Positions 1-10,400 of a stretch of 45,789 bases of DNA are shown piece after piece; the first letter of the stretch is position 1, and each line of letters begins with the position of its first letter. The notes under the pieces were generated by a model. It saw only the letters and a list, made by a program, of their open reading frames with translations. It was not told the origin of the DNA and did not search any database. This DNA comes from Bacteroidales bacterium (GTDB taxonomy: Bacteria > Bacteroidota > Bacteroidia > Bacteroidales > F082): contig JABFQW010000052.1 of NCBI GenBank assembly GCA_013141455.1, positions 1 through 45,789 on the forward strand, in the 5' to 3' direction. The position numbers were made by a program, and so were the translations under genes.

Positions 1-839
1 GCAATAATTATGTAAGCTGGAGTGCAGGTGTCGGTAGCGCAGGTACAGGTGTTATTCCGGCCGGTCAGTCGTTTTTTGTAAAATCGAATGCGGCAAGTCC
101 GGTACTTGAGATGAATAATGACATCAGAATACATGACGAACAAGCCTATTACAAAAACAGTACTAAAATGATTCCTGAGGTCTTACACCTGCATATTTCA
201 GACGCTGAATCAGCCGACGAAATCATTGTACGTTTCGCCTCAATGATTGGTAATAAACCGGGATTGTTTGATGTTGACAAACTTTATGGTGCCGAATCAG
301 CCCCGCAATTGTATTCAATATCCGAAATCAACGATAAACTGACCATCAACGCGCTGGATCATTCTTCGCAGACGATCATCGTACCGGTCGGACTCGAATA
401 TTCGAAAAATGGCCAGCTCGAATTTTTGGCAAGCGGTTTCGAAAGTTTTGAATCATCAGCATCCATTTTTCTTGAAGATAAGCTTCTGAATAAAATGATT
501 GATTTAAGAGAATCACCTTCCTATCTTTTCAATCATAACACAACAAATGATGCCTTACGTTTTAACCTGCATTTTTCTGGAGTGACCACAACCGGAGAGG
601 TAACTAAAGATGATTACCATATCTGGTCCGTATCAAATCAACTGAATATCAATATACCAGCATGTTCCGGACAAAACGCAATGATCGAAGTCTTTGATCT
701 GTTGGGTCATAGGATTTACAGTGAACAGAAAGTACTGCAAACGCCAACGGAAATTAACCTGGCCCATTTCAATGGAATGGCTCTTGTAAGAGTTACAACA
801 GACAATAAGATTTACTCAGAAAAAGTATTTATCAGATAA
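1..839 (+). CDS. T9SS-sorted secreted protein, C-terminal part (5' end outside window)
   Basis: The frame is open from base 3 to the TAA at 837-839, so the gene starts before the window; the first in-frame ATG (111) is internal. The first residues (YVSWSAGVG...GVIPAGQSFFVKS) match the module seen near residues 600-620 of the protein at 18258 (SGIIPNGNGFMVHA). The following ~150 residues also resemble that protein's C-terminal half. The last ~70 residues form a type A T9SS sorting domain with a beta-sandwich pattern, ending in ...EKVFIR. It is therefore probably the third member of the 14889/18258 family, exported through the outer membrane by T9SS and anchored or released at the surface. It lies 11 bp upstream of a small membrane-peptide gene, probably in one operon with 851, 1175 and 1396. 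Family assignment is by direct comparison within the window; the function is unknown. Confidence 0.85.
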   Translation, partial: NNYVSWSAGVGSAGTGVIPAGQSFFVKSNAASPVLEMNNDIRIHDEQAYYKNSTKMIPEVLHLHISDAESADEIIVRFASMIGNKPGLFDVDKLYGAESAPQLYSISEINDKLTINALDHSSQTIIVPVGLEYSKNGQLEFLASGFESFESSASIFLEDKLLNKMIDLRESPSYLFNHNTTNDALRFNLHFSGVTTTGEVTKDDYHIWSVSNQLNINIPACSGQNAMIEVFDLLGHRIYSEQKVLQTPTEINLAHFNGMALVRVTTDNKIYSEKVFIR

Positions 840-850
840 CATCCAAAACT

Positions 851-1084
851 ATGAAAAAGACAATTTTAAAACTACTGCTATTCAGCTGTTTACTCATCGC
901 AGTACAACAATCGCAAGCACAAGGCCCGCCTGATCCTCCGGGCGATCCTTCGGCAGGTGGCAACGTGGTGGTTGGTGGTTCGGCGCCCGTAGGAAATGGC
1001 CTTGGTCTTTTATTAACCTTAGGCTTATTGTATGGAGCAGCCAAATATTACCAAAATAAACCAAAAGTCAGCCTTGAAGAATAA
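851..1084 (+). CDS. Small Gly/Pro-rich membrane peptide, PID-CTERM-like (copy 1)
   Basis: A 77-residue protein. It has an N-terminal signal peptide (about 1-23, ending SQAQ), a short Pro/Gly-rich linker (GPPDPPGDPSAGG), then a C-terminal hydrophobic stretch GLGLLLTLGLLYGAAKYY followed by a charged tail ending in SLEE. Two paralogues in the window (11068 and 20838) have the same order and the same spacing of the GAP-xxxGL-LLxLGxxYGxxKxY block. This resembles the short C-terminal sorting signals called PID-CTERM in Bacteroidota; that name is from memory and unverified. It starts 11 bp after the stop of the T9SS gene, so the two are probably co-translated. The role is unknown: a membrane-anchored peptide acting with the neighbouring surface protein is an inference. 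Confidence 0.8.
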   Translation: MKKTILKLLLFSCLLIAVQQSQAQGPPDPPGDPSAGGNVVVGGSAPVGNGLGLLLTLGLLYGAAKYYQNKPKVSLEE

Positions 1085-1090
1085 TCACAT

Positions 1091-1129
1091 GAATACCGGG
1101 ACTGCAACCTCATTGCTGTCCCGGTATTC
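1091..1129. terminator. Perfect 12-bp hairpin in intergenic gap, no T-run
   Basis: GAATACCGGGAC (1091-1102) is perfectly complementary to GTCCCGGTATTC (1118-1129), with a 15-nt loop. No U-tract follows, so it may be an mRNA processing or stability element between operon genes rather than a full terminator. Confidence 0.5.
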
Positions 1130-1174
1130 AAACCAAATAACTCAACTATTTGATATTTAAACCCCTGATAATAA

Positions 1175-1399
1175 ATGCAGAACAAGAAGGAATCCATGGT
1201 TGAAAATGAAGAGGACGATGGGCAGATAAATATGGAGAATGTGGATGAAAATGTCAGATACATCAAACAACTTGAACTTCAACGCATTGTACTGAATAAA
1301 CTGATAGTCTCGAATCTGAATGATCTTACCAAAGAGCATAAAAAACACCCAAATAAAAAAGCTTCAAATAATATTTTAAAAAGAAAAATGAAAAAATGA
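1175..1399 (+). CDS. Small charged protein with YIKxLELQRxVLNKL core (copy 1)
   Basis: A 74-residue soluble protein without signal peptide. The N-terminus is acidic (ENEEDDG), followed by a predicted amphipathic helix (NVRYIKQLELQRIVLNKLI) and a Lys-rich tail. A paralogue starts at 18032 and shares the start (MQNKK / MQKKN) and the central helix almost residue for residue, which supports both being real genes. The stop codon overlaps the start of the next gene in an ATGA (1396-1399), so the two are probably translationally coupled. In both places the small gene stands immediately upstream of a giant T9SS gene. I do not recognise the family. A chaperone or translation-linked role for the downstream secreted protein is an inference only. 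Confidence 0.75.
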   Translation: MQNKKESMVENEEDDGQINMENVDENVRYIKQLELQRIVLNKLIVSNLNDLTKEHKKHPNKKASNNILKRKMKK

Positions 1400-4300
1400 A
1401 AAATCAATTACATTATTCAATTTTGATTGCTTTAGCAACGATCATCTTATTTTTCACCAATACAGCAATCTCACAAAGCTGGGAACCAACCAACGGTCCA
1501 TTCGGTGGTTTGGTTACCTGCCTCGCCAACAACGATAATTCTATGTTCGCCGGAACAGGAAGCGGACTTTATGGTCTTGGTGCATTCCGGTCCTCAGATG
1601 ACGGTGCCACCTGGGAAAATCTCAATGGTATTTCAAACATCATTTCGATGGCAACCATTGGTGACACACTCATTGCTTCAAGCAACGATGGGATATTTCA
1701 ATCAACCAACAACGGGGATAGCTGGACCGAGAGCGATTATCCAGGAACGAACTCCTCCCCGAACGCTGTCGTAACTGATGGAACTATTGTATATGCAGGT
1801 GGATACGGTGGCTTTTACGTATCCTTAGATTATGGACTCACCTGGATTGCCCGTCATAATAACAATTTTCCGGGGATATCACTCCCATATGTACCTGATA
1901 TTCAATCGTTGGCTTTCAGTGGGTCATATCTCTATGCCGGAACTGCCGGAAAAGGAATTTACCGCTCAGCCGATCTTGGCCTTACCTGGGCTACCGTGAA
2001 CTCAGGCTTAGGAACTCCCGGTCAACTTTCGGGCCGGTCATTCAGCAGTCTTGCCGTGAACGGAAATGATATTTTTGCAGGTACAATCGGACAGGGTGTA
2101 TTTCGGTTATTGAACAATGGAACGAACTGGACCAACGAAATGACCGGTTTTCCAGCAGGAAATTCAAGGTTTATACGATCACTTATGATTAAAGAGTCTG
2201 AAATTTATGCAGGGACCAATGGAGGTTTATTCAAATCAAACAATACCGGAACCATCAATTGGGTCTCAACGGGTGGTACTATGTCGAATCAGACATTTCA
2301 TCATCTTCTATTGAAAGGAACCGAAATCTTTAGTGGTGTTTCCTCGAAAGGCGTTTTTGTATCAACAGATAATTCAAGCACCTGGTCTTCTGCTAATTAC
2401 GGATTAAGCGGTTTAAGTACACGTAGATTGGTTCATGGCATTGGGAATGAAATCATTGCTGCAACCTACGAAGGTATGATATACAGCTCAACGGATAACG
2501 GGCTAAACTGGAATGCTGGTAATATAAGTGCTGAAGCAGGACCTTGTTTATCAGGTACTTCATTGTTTGTTGGTACACAGGGTGATGCTTACAGGTCAAC
2601 AGATAATGGTGGCACCTGGGAGCTGCTTCCCCAATTTTACGAAACTACCTGGGGACCGGCGTACACCTTTCTTTCGAAAGGAGATACTATTTTTGCGGGC
2701 GCCGGTTCTCAATTAGGCGCATATTACTCAACGGATGATGGCAATACCTGGAACGGAACCTCAGGTATATGGAATCTGAATCCAAACGGCGGCTGGCCAA
2801 CGGTGTTATCATTAACTGCAAACGGTTCAAAAATGTATGCGGGCACTGTGAACGGAGTTTTCAAATCGGCAGATAACGGCATCAACTGGACAAGTTGTAA
2901 TCCGGCTATGGCAAATATTCCAATTATGGCGATAGTAAGTAACAGCACCTATATTTTTGCCGGAACTGCAAACATCTATGAAGATCCGAATTTAGATGCA
3001 ATCGGTATTTATCGGTCAGGTGATAATGGCGTAAGCTGGCAGGCTGTAAATACTGGTCTTGGAAACCTCGATATCAGATCGTTAGTGATAAATGGCAGCG
3101 ATATATATGCTGGAACAAAATCGGGTATTTATAAATCAACAGATAATGGTGCAAACTGGCTTGCTATCAATGATGGTTATCCCAATGCTCCGGTTGCCAA
3201 CTCCCTTTTAGTTAATGATAATTTTTTATTTACCTGTAACTGGATAGTCCCTCAGCCCACTTACCGGAGAGAATTATCAGGATCAGTTCCCGAATTGCCT
3301 GATGCAATTGTAGGTGCAGAAGCACCATGCATCGGCTCGACCCAGGTTTACAGTGTAACAAATGTTAATGAAGTTACTTATACCTGGCAGGTTCCGGCTG
3401 ACTGGACGATTAATTCGGGTAACGGAATCAATTCGATCAATGTAACCGTAGGAACTCAGACCGGCATCGTTCTTGTAACACCTTCAAACGGATGGGGAAC
3501 CGGTCCTGCTCAATTTCTGATGGTAACACCATCTACTTCTGCCGAGGCCGGCATCAACATTGCGACTGATCAAAGTACTATTTGTAACGGATCTTCGGTA
3601 ACAATCACAGCTACTCCCACCGAAGGAGGTGATTCACCTGTCTACCAATGGTTTGTAAACGGTATCGAAAACGGTGAAACCGGAGCAGTTTTAACGTATG
3701 TTCCTGCAAACAATGATGAAATATATGCTTTGCTTACTTCTTCGCTTTCGTGTGTCACCAACAATCCTGTGCAATCGAACACATTGCAGTTACAGGTTAC
3801 TGATGCTGTTGACGTGATCGCTTCCATTGATGTTGACAAAAACGATGTGTGTGCTGGCGAAATCATGACATTCACCGCTACAACCACAAATGGTGGCGAT
3901 CAACCTGTTTATAACTGGTATGTGAACGATGCAACTGCCGGTGAAAACGCTCCTGCATTTGCTTTTGCTCCTGAAAACGGTGATATCATATCGTTGGTTT
4001 TCACTTCAAGTGAATGGTGTGTTTCGCAGAACCCGGTAACGTCAAACGCAATCGTTGCCATTGTGAATACACTACCCGAGGTTAGCTGGAATTATACCGA
4101 TCCAACCACGGTCTGTATCGAAGACTGGGGGCCAATTACTTTGACAGGTGGATTACCCGAAGGCGGCGTCTATTCAGGTGCCGGTGTTAGCGGTAATATC
4201 TTCGATCAGGCTGTTGCGGGCGCTGGTAATCATGTCATCAGCTACACTTTTACCGATGCAAACAATTGCTCAAATCAGGCAAGTATCGAATTTATAGTGG

Positions 4301-4569
4301 ATGAATGTCTTGGTATCACTGAAATTAGTTCAGAAGTTCTTATTTATCCAAACCCGGCATCCGACCTGCTCACCATTAAAATTTCAGCTAATCAGACTCC
4401 CGTAAGCATAAGATTATTCAATGCGATGGGCATTCCGGTTTTTGAAAACATGGATCCGAAAGCATCTGAGATGTATACAATACCTGTACAAAACCTACCG
4501 ACCGGAAATTATATAATCAAGATTGTTACTGAACATGAAACCTTTGTGAAAGCGGTCATTATAAATTAA
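1396..4569 (+). CDS. Giant T9SS-secreted Asp-box beta-propeller protein with two Ig-like modules
   Basis: 1057 residues. Signal peptide 1-27 (cut after AISQ). Residues about 45-625 hold many Asp-box repeats of the form S-x-D-x-G-x-x-W (SSDDGATW, STNNGDSW, SADLGLTW, STDNGLNW), as in sialidase/sortilin/YCF48-type propellers. A PKD-like module follows (about 633-715, PCIGSTQVYSVTNV). Next come two Ig-like modules (about 718-805 and 808-895), each with a Y-x-WFVN or Y-x-WYVN core, then a module ending in YTFTDANNCSN. The last ~75 residues are a type A T9SS sorting domain starting at LIYPNPASD. Paralogues at 7415 and 11420 have only one Ig-like module. The start overlaps the stop of the upstream small gene by ATGA. 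The gene ends 35 bp before a strong terminator. Binding target unknown; no catalytic residues are recognised. Confidence 0.92.
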   Translation: MKNQLHYSILIALATIILFFTNTAISQSWEPTNGPFGGLVTCLANNDNSMFAGTGSGLYGLGAFRSSDDGATWENLNGISNIISMATIGDTLIASSNDGIFQSTNNGDSWTESDYPGTNSSPNAVVTDGTIVYAGGYGGFYVSLDYGLTWIARHNNNFPGISLPYVPDIQSLAFSGSYLYAGTAGKGIYRSADLGLTWATVNSGLGTPGQLSGRSFSSLAVNGNDIFAGTIGQGVFRLLNNGTNWTNEMTGFPAGNSRFIRSLMIKESEIYAGTNGGLFKSNNTGTINWVSTGGTMSNQTFHHLLLKGTEIFSGVSSKGVFVSTDNSSTWSSANYGLSGLSTRRLVHGIGNEIIAATYEGMIYSSTDNGLNWNAGNISAEAGPCLSGTSLFVGTQGDAYRSTDNGGTWELLPQFYETTWGPAYTFLSKGDTIFAGAGSQLGAYYSTDDGNTWNGTSGIWNLNPNGGWPTVLSLTANGSKMYAGTVNGVFKSADNGINWTSCNPAMANIPIMAIVSNSTYIFAGTANIYEDPNLDAIGIYRSGDNGVSWQAVNTGLGNLDIRSLVINGSDIYAGTKSGIYKSTDNGANWLAINDGYPNAPVANSLLVNDNFLFTCNWIVPQPTYRRELSGSVPELPDAIVGAEAPCIGSTQVYSVTNVNEVTYTWQVPADWTINSGNGINSINVTVGTQTGIVLVTPSNGWGTGPAQFLMVTPSTSAEAGINIATDQSTICNGSSVTITATPTEGGDSPVYQWFVNGIENGETGAVLTYVPANNDEIYALLTSSLSCVTNNPVQSNTLQLQVTDAVDVIASIDVDKNDVCAGEIMTFTATTTNGGDQPVYNWYVNDATAGENAPAFAFAPENGDIISLVFTSSEWCVSQNPVTSNAIVAIVNTLPEVSWNYTDPTTVCIEDWGPITLTGGLPEGGVYSGAGVSGNIFDQAVAGAGNHVISYTFTDANNCSNQASIEFIVDECLGITEISSEVLIYPNPASDLLTIKISANQTPVSIRLFNAMGIPVFENMDPKASEMYTIPVQNLPTGNYIIKIVTEHETFVKAVIIN

Positions 4570-4604
4570 AACGAAATTTAAAACCAGTTTATCCTCCTGA
4601 TAGT

Positions 4605-4635
4605 AAAAAGGGTTGCCATGAGGTAACCCTTTTTT
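4605..4635 (+). terminator. Rho-independent terminator after the first T9SS operon
   Basis: The stem GGGTTGCC/GGTAACCC (4610-4617 with 4622-4629, one G-T pair) has a 4-nt loop and is flanked by A5 and T6. It closes the unit that runs from before the window through 1396-4569. Confidence 0.85.
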
Positions 4636-5144
4636 ACTTTAAATCTGAATCAATCTATCGCAATGTTTAAATGAAAATAAAAACAGTATTTATAAGAATA
4701 CAATTTGGTTTATGAGTTGATTTACTATTACTTACGATATATTAATTAACATTTTTACCGTACCGCTTCTAAATTCTTTTGCCTTTTAATTTGATAACCT
4801 TTAATTTAGCCCCGGGTTTGCTAAAAGGATCGATTGATTTATGAAGGTTTTTAAGGATATCTGCAAGAGCTAATTTGCTTTTTTGAAAGTTTTCGGAAAC
4901 CAATTCCTTTCATACCCAAAATAATGCAGATCGATAAAATGTAATTTTGAGCCCACTCTGAAAACTGATAAAAAAAGAAATGCCACAGATACTCCAAATC
5001 TCCAAAATACTCCAAACACTCACAATCAGTGTTTTACCATTGGTGAAATTTGGTGTTTTTGTGCTTTTGTGGCAATATTTTGCATTTCGTAGGGGACTCA
5101 ATTTTCAATCATAACACAAAGCAAATCAATATCATTTTTTAAAA
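4636..5144. other. Non-coding gap with an inverted repeat
   Basis: No convincing gene. The GTAGAGAT/TTGTCGG promoter boxes found upstream of the four T9SS units are absent here. A loose hairpin lies at 4981-5074: outer arms TGCCACA/TGTGGCA (4981-4987, 5068-5074) and inner arms AAACACT/AGTGTTT. It may be a dispersed palindromic repeat of this genome. Confidence 0.4.
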
Positions 5145-6881
5145 ATGGTTAACATGAAATCAAGATTTATCATCCTTTTTGTACTGCTGAACATGGCCTG
5201 GTTTCGACCAATCATGGCTCAAGGTACTATAAAATCTGATAGTCTCGATTCGGTATTGCTTGGCTTGAAAGATCCGAAAGAAAAAGTAGATGTTATTCTT
5301 AAATTTCTGGAATTTCCTGAAAACCAGTACGATGAAAACGCGATCGAATATGCCAACCGGGCTTTCCAGATTGCACGTGAAACTGATTATTCTATTGGAA
5401 AGATTAATTCGATGTTGGTATTGAGCAAGTATTATTTCAGAAAGAGTGATTATAAAAAAGCGATGGAACTCGCCCAGGATGCAAAAGAAATGTCGGAAGA
5501 TTTAAATTACGAGCCGGGACTTGCCAATGCATACGGCCGTATTGGGACTGTTTATAACGAGCTCAGCGATTATGATAACAGTTCAGAGTACTTTTTTAAA
5601 AGTCTCAGGCTTTTCGAAAAAATGGGTGACAAAGTAGGAATTTCACATGCCCTTGGTGATATAGGCATGGATTTCTTTTACCAGAAGAACTTTAGCAAAG
5701 CGCTGGATTATGACAAGAAATCGTTGGCCATCGCTCTCGAAATCAATTCGCCAACCGCGATAAAAAGGCAATACAACAATATTGCCGCTATTTATCAGAA
5801 TCTTGAAAAATACGACACTGCCATTGTTTTTCTGCGAAAAGCACTCGATATTAATATCAAACTTGGTGACAGACTTAGTCAGGGTATCAATATCATGAAT
5901 ATTGGTTATGGCCAGATGAACAACGGGTATTATGAAGATGCGCTCAGGAGTTTTAAACAGTCGTTAGACATCGCTACCGAGCTTAACAACCAATCACACA
6001 TGGCGCAATGCTATTTGAATTTTGGGATTTGTTATTACAGCGACAAGCGTTTTGATGAGAGTATTCCCTATTTTAAGAAAGCCCTGGAGATCGGACAACG
6101 GAATAAATTATATTTAATAATCAACACCGCTGCCCAAATTCTGAACGAACTTTATACGAGTGAAGCTGATACTTTAAATGCCTATAAGTATATCAAACTT
6201 GAAAAAATGGCTGGAGATAGTTTATTCAATTCCCAGAAACAAAGGCTGATATCGAAACTCGAGATGCAATACAATTATGAAAAAAAAGAGTTTGACCGTC
6301 AGTTGGCCCAGCAAACGAAAAATGCGGTCATGCTGATTATCATTTTCGGACTCGTTTCAGGTCTTGTTATCCTTGGGTTGATTTTCTCCCGTCACCGGCT
6401 TAAGTCGAAATTCATCGTGCTCGAAAAGGAAAAAATTGAATCTGAATTGGGCATAAAAAACAGGGAACTCACTGTAAATCTCATCTCGTTGATCAAGAAA
6501 AACGAAATGCTTACCGACATTTCGAACAAATTGGTTCAACTCGAGAGCAATGCAAAAGGTCTCGAAGCAAAAGAGATAATAACGCTAATAAGCCGCGAAC
6601 TCCGTAACAGTACCGATGATAAAATGCATAACGAATTTTCACAACGGTTTCAGGAAGTTCATGCCGGTTTTTATGAGAAATTACTTCAATCCTATCCCGA
6701 TCTCACCCAAAATGAATTGAAATTGTGTGCTTTCCTGCGTCTTAATATGTCGACGAAAGATATTTCAGAGCTAACAAACCAGCAACTTCCATCCATCGAT
6801 CAGGCCCGCTATCGTCTCCGGAAAAAATTAGGAATCTCCAATTCTGAAACCAACCTGGTGACTTTCCTTTCGCAGATTTAA
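5145..6881 (+). CDS. TPR - transmembrane - HTH sensor/regulator
   Basis: 578 residues. An N-terminal signal peptide ends near MAQ (residue ~27). Residues about 60-345 are tandem tetratricopeptide repeats (A-x-Y-x-x-I-x-x-x-Y patterns), predicted to lie in the periplasm. One membrane helix spans about 393-415 (NAVMLIIIFGLVSGLVILG). A cytoplasmic coiled coil follows (about 420-480). The last ~60 residues from LTQNELKLCAFLRL resemble a LuxR-like helix-turn-helix (MSTKDISELTN...RYRLRKKLG). This architecture is common in Bacteroidota as a one-component regulator. The start could also be the second ATG at 5154 (MKSRFIILF), which gives a more typical signal peptide. It stands alone between two T9SS units. 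Controlling the neighbouring regulon is a reasonable guess but is not shown by the sequence. Confidence 0.85.
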   Translation: MVNMKSRFIILFVLLNMAWFRPIMAQGTIKSDSLDSVLLGLKDPKEKVDVILKFLEFPENQYDENAIEYANRAFQIARETDYSIGKINSMLVLSKYYFRKSDYKKAMELAQDAKEMSEDLNYEPGLANAYGRIGTVYNELSDYDNSSEYFFKSLRLFEKMGDKVGISHALGDIGMDFFYQKNFSKALDYDKKSLAIALEINSPTAIKRQYNNIAAIYQNLEKYDTAIVFLRKALDINIKLGDRLSQGINIMNIGYGQMNNGYYEDALRSFKQSLDIATELNNQSHMAQCYLNFGICYYSDKRFDESIPYFKKALEIGQRNKLYLIINTAAQILNELYTSEADTLNAYKYIKLEKMAGDSLFNSQKQRLISKLEMQYNYEKKEFDRQLAQQTKNAVMLIIIFGLVSGLVILGLIFSRHRLKSKFIVLEKEKIESELGIKNRELTVNLISLIKKNEMLTDISNKLVQLESNAKGLEAKEIITLISRELRNSTDDKMHNEFSQRFQEVHAGFYEKLLQSYPDLTQNELKLCAFLRLNMSTKDISELTNQQLPSIDQARYRLRKKLGISNSETNLVTFLSQI

Positions 6882-7034
6882 CCAAAAGTTATTCACGTAC
6901 CAATGTGGTCATTTACCTACAATGACAACATATTCCACATAATTACCTACGCTGATTCGAAGAACTTTGATCTATTACCACCAGTTTTCCCCATCTGTTT
7001 CGGTATATCCATCCAACATTAGTATCACTCTCAT

Positions 7035-7145
7035 TATCAACAATATAAATAAAGCTGTTTAGATAATGTAGAGATCAATTATTATCTGATAGCGATTTTG
7101 TCGGGATAGATAATTTTTTTAATCCTAAAAATGAAATGACCTTTG
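7035..7145 (+). promoter_or_regulatory. Conserved T9SS-unit promoter, copy A
   Basis: Box 1 TATCAA is at 7035-7040, box 2 GTAGAGAT at 7068-7075, box 3 TTGTCGGGAT at 7098-7107, and the -7-like GACCTTTG at 7138-7145. Box 1 to box 2 is 33 bp, box 2 to box 3 is 30 bp, and box 3 to the -7 box is 40 bp, start to start. The expected -33 position holds a T-run. The predicted transcript start is near 7152, giving a leader of about 260 nt before the gene at 7415. Confidence 0.75.
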
Positions 7146-7414
7146 TCACTATAAACGAAAATCAGTCATTATAAAGAAAAATAAGATGAGTACCGGTAAA
7201 AATAGTTGAATCATAGTTGGATGATAAATCAAGAGGATATGAAAATCAGGAAGCAAACACAATAAGTAGTTTTCTTATTCAAGTGTATAAACTGCCAAAA
7301 ATTAATTACAGGCTCAATCATATAGCCCACGATGAAATCATTATTAATCAACCTATTATACTTAAAAACCGAACCCCGAAAACGTAAATATCGAAAATAA
7401 ATTAAAAAAAAACC

Positions 7415-10400
7415 ATGAGAAAAATCAATCTTTTAGTGTTTGCCTTTATCGCGTACTTTATGTTGAATACGGGGTCGCTATCGGCACAATTTGTTACTAA
7501 CGGACCCGAAGGAGGAGGCTTTCCAACCGCGATCGTTCAAAAAGGTGGTTCATTGTTTTGTTCTATGCGTTATCATTTGGCGTCCTCTACAATTTACCGC
7601 TCCGATGATAATGGAGCAAACTGGACGAATCTCACCAACGAAACAACACCTTCCGACATTAAAGCCATTGCTGTTTCAGGTGAATATTTATTCATTGGGT
7701 CCAGTAAAGGGATTTATCGTTCAGAAGATAACGGAATTACCTGGGTTGAAAAAAGTGCCGGATTACCCGGTTATCAGAAAGAAATAACAGATATTACTGT
7801 CAGCGGAAACACGATCCTCGCAAGAGGGATATTCCTTATGCGGTCGGATAATAATGGTGAATTCTGGACTGTGACAAATAATGGATTACCATCCGATATT
7901 TATATTAAATGTCTTGGTTCGAACAATAACATTTTTTATTTGGGCAGCGATGAACATGGTGTTTTCAAATCAACCGATTCCGGGCTGACATGGCAGGAGG
8001 CAAATGATGGTTTGGCAGTATATTATGAGGGTGAGTGGATTCCGGGGTTGTTTCCTCCGATGATGTCAATTGGATTCAACGGGAATGATATATACCTCGG
8101 AACAGATGGTTGGCAGGGAATCTGGAAAAGCATAGATAATGGGGAAAGCTGGAAACATGAGGGCATGCAGACTTTAAATTACCGTTTAATATTTTCAGTA
8201 ACGGGTGACGGTACTAACCTGTTTGCTGCAACCGATTCTGCAGGAATTCTACGTTCTCAAAATGGTGGTTCGTGGTTGCCGGTTAATAACGGTATTGATA
8301 TTTATGTAGAAGCAAAAAAACTGTTACTACGTGATGGTCAACTATTTGCGGGGACAGTGGGTGGTATATATGCAACAAATAATGCGGGCGAGAACTGGGA
8401 ACAAAAAAACAAGGGTATTACCTCTCATTATTTACTATATCGGCCAGGATTTGCAAATTTGATAAAAATAGACAGCAGCATTTTCGCAGGCACCTATTAT
8501 GGTGGCGTTTTTCGTTCAACAAACGAAGGTACCAACTGGGAAAGTGTAAATTCAGGGCTTCCGGTTAATGTGCTCGATCTTCCTATGCAGACTGCATTAT
8601 ATTCAAGTGGTAATACTTTATTTACCAAAAATTACGTTTCGACCGATAAGGGAAATAGCTGGACTCCTTGTAATGCCCCAGGGACAATAGGTTTTGACCT
8701 TGTTTCGGGCTGGATTGAACATGGTGGGTCGTTGTTCAGCATCAAATCGGGATATGGCTCGGGTGTTTTTCGTTCTGATGATAATGGTATCACCTGGACC
8801 GAAAAGAGCAACGGTCTCCCCTACCATGATGGCGGGGCATTTTTTACAATCGACTCAGATGGACCTACTTTATTTATCGGAACAGCCTGGGGACTGTTTT
8901 ATTCAAATGACAATGGCGAGACCTGGAACACCGGCAATGTACCGGATATCAATGCATGGGCATTTTATTTCTCGAATTTTATGGCCACCGAAACAACAGA
9001 TATTTATGGATTTTTTGGAGGCGGCGGAATACGCGGTATATATGTCTCAGATAATCATGGCGCCGACTGGACGAAGGTAAGTGAGTTATTGGTACATAAT
9101 TTTGTCCGGGGCGAAGGTATCATCTACGCCACCGGCACCAATCTCGAACTTGTAAACGGGCAGGAGGTTGAAGTTCCGAGACTATTTTATTCGTTGAATG
9201 AAGGCCACAACTGGACAATGATTGCTATAAATAACATATCGACTACTTCGATAACAACCTCCGGCAGATATGTATTTGTCGCCACCATTGAACCTGATAA
9301 TTCGGTGTATGTTTCGGAGGATCGGGGAGCAAGCTGGGCTCAGTTAGCCGATGGTTTAAATTCAAATGTAATTATAAATGGTTTGTTTACTACGGATACA
9401 AAATTATATGCAACTACTTCAGGAACATCTGTCTGGCAACGAAACCTCTCCGAAATTTATCCTCCTGAACAGCCGGATGCCATTGCCGGACTTACAGCGC
9501 CTTGCAGCGGTTCAGTTCAAACATACAGTGTGACCAATGTACCGGGTGTTAACTACAACTGGCAGTTGTCGGCAGGTTGGGAAATAATTGAGGGCGAAGG
9601 TACAAACACAATTACGGTTATGGTAGGGAATACGCCTGGGGTAATTTCAGTCACTCCTTCCACAATTCTGGGAGAAGGCCCTGCACAATTTCTCATTGTA
9701 AATCCGGTTACTGCGCCAACCGCCAGCGTGGTTGTATCTGCTGATCAACAAAATGTTTGTTCAGGCACAACCGTAACTTACACAGCAACTCCCACCGAAG
9801 GTGGTGATAACCCTTCCTATCAATGGTTTGTGAATGAAACCGCAAGTGGAGAAAATCTTCCCGTTTATTCATTCGTACCTTCAAACGACGATAAAGTAAA
9901 AGTCGTGATGACCTCTTCGCTCGACTGTGTAAGCAACAGTCCGGCCACCTCCGGCGAATTCACCAACTCAGTAACCGCACTCCCCGAAGTGAACTGGCTC
10001 GTATTTGAACCTGATACCTTATGTATAAACTGGGAACCAGTGCTGCTAAGTGGTGCTACGCCTGCAGGCGGAACCTTCTCAGGTGAGGGTGTAAGTAATG
10101 ATTCTTTCTCTGCTTCCCTTGCCGGTCAGGGCAGTCACCTCATTACCTATACCTACACGGACGCCAACAACTGCACGAATCAAACTTCGAAAACAATATA
10201 TGTAAATGTCTGTCAAGGGATTGAAGAGTTAAAGGATGGTATTTCAATCTATCCAAACCCCGCTTCCGACCGGATCAACATCAATATACAAAACGATCAT
10301 ACCATTTTGGAAATCATGCTGATCAACAATTTAGGAATAGCCGTTTATGAAAACAAAGACCGGAAAATTAGTGGGTCATTCTCCATTCCTGTCCATAACA

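Noticed and set aside
832-1044. Minus-strand ORF opposite the first small membrane-peptide gene
   Set aside because: It is a Pro/Thr-rich shadow of the Gly-rich codons of the real gene on the plus strand.
4910-5101. Minus-strand ORF of 63 residues before the TPR gene
   Set aside because: It covers an inverted repeat in a non-coding gap and has no recognisable protein feature.
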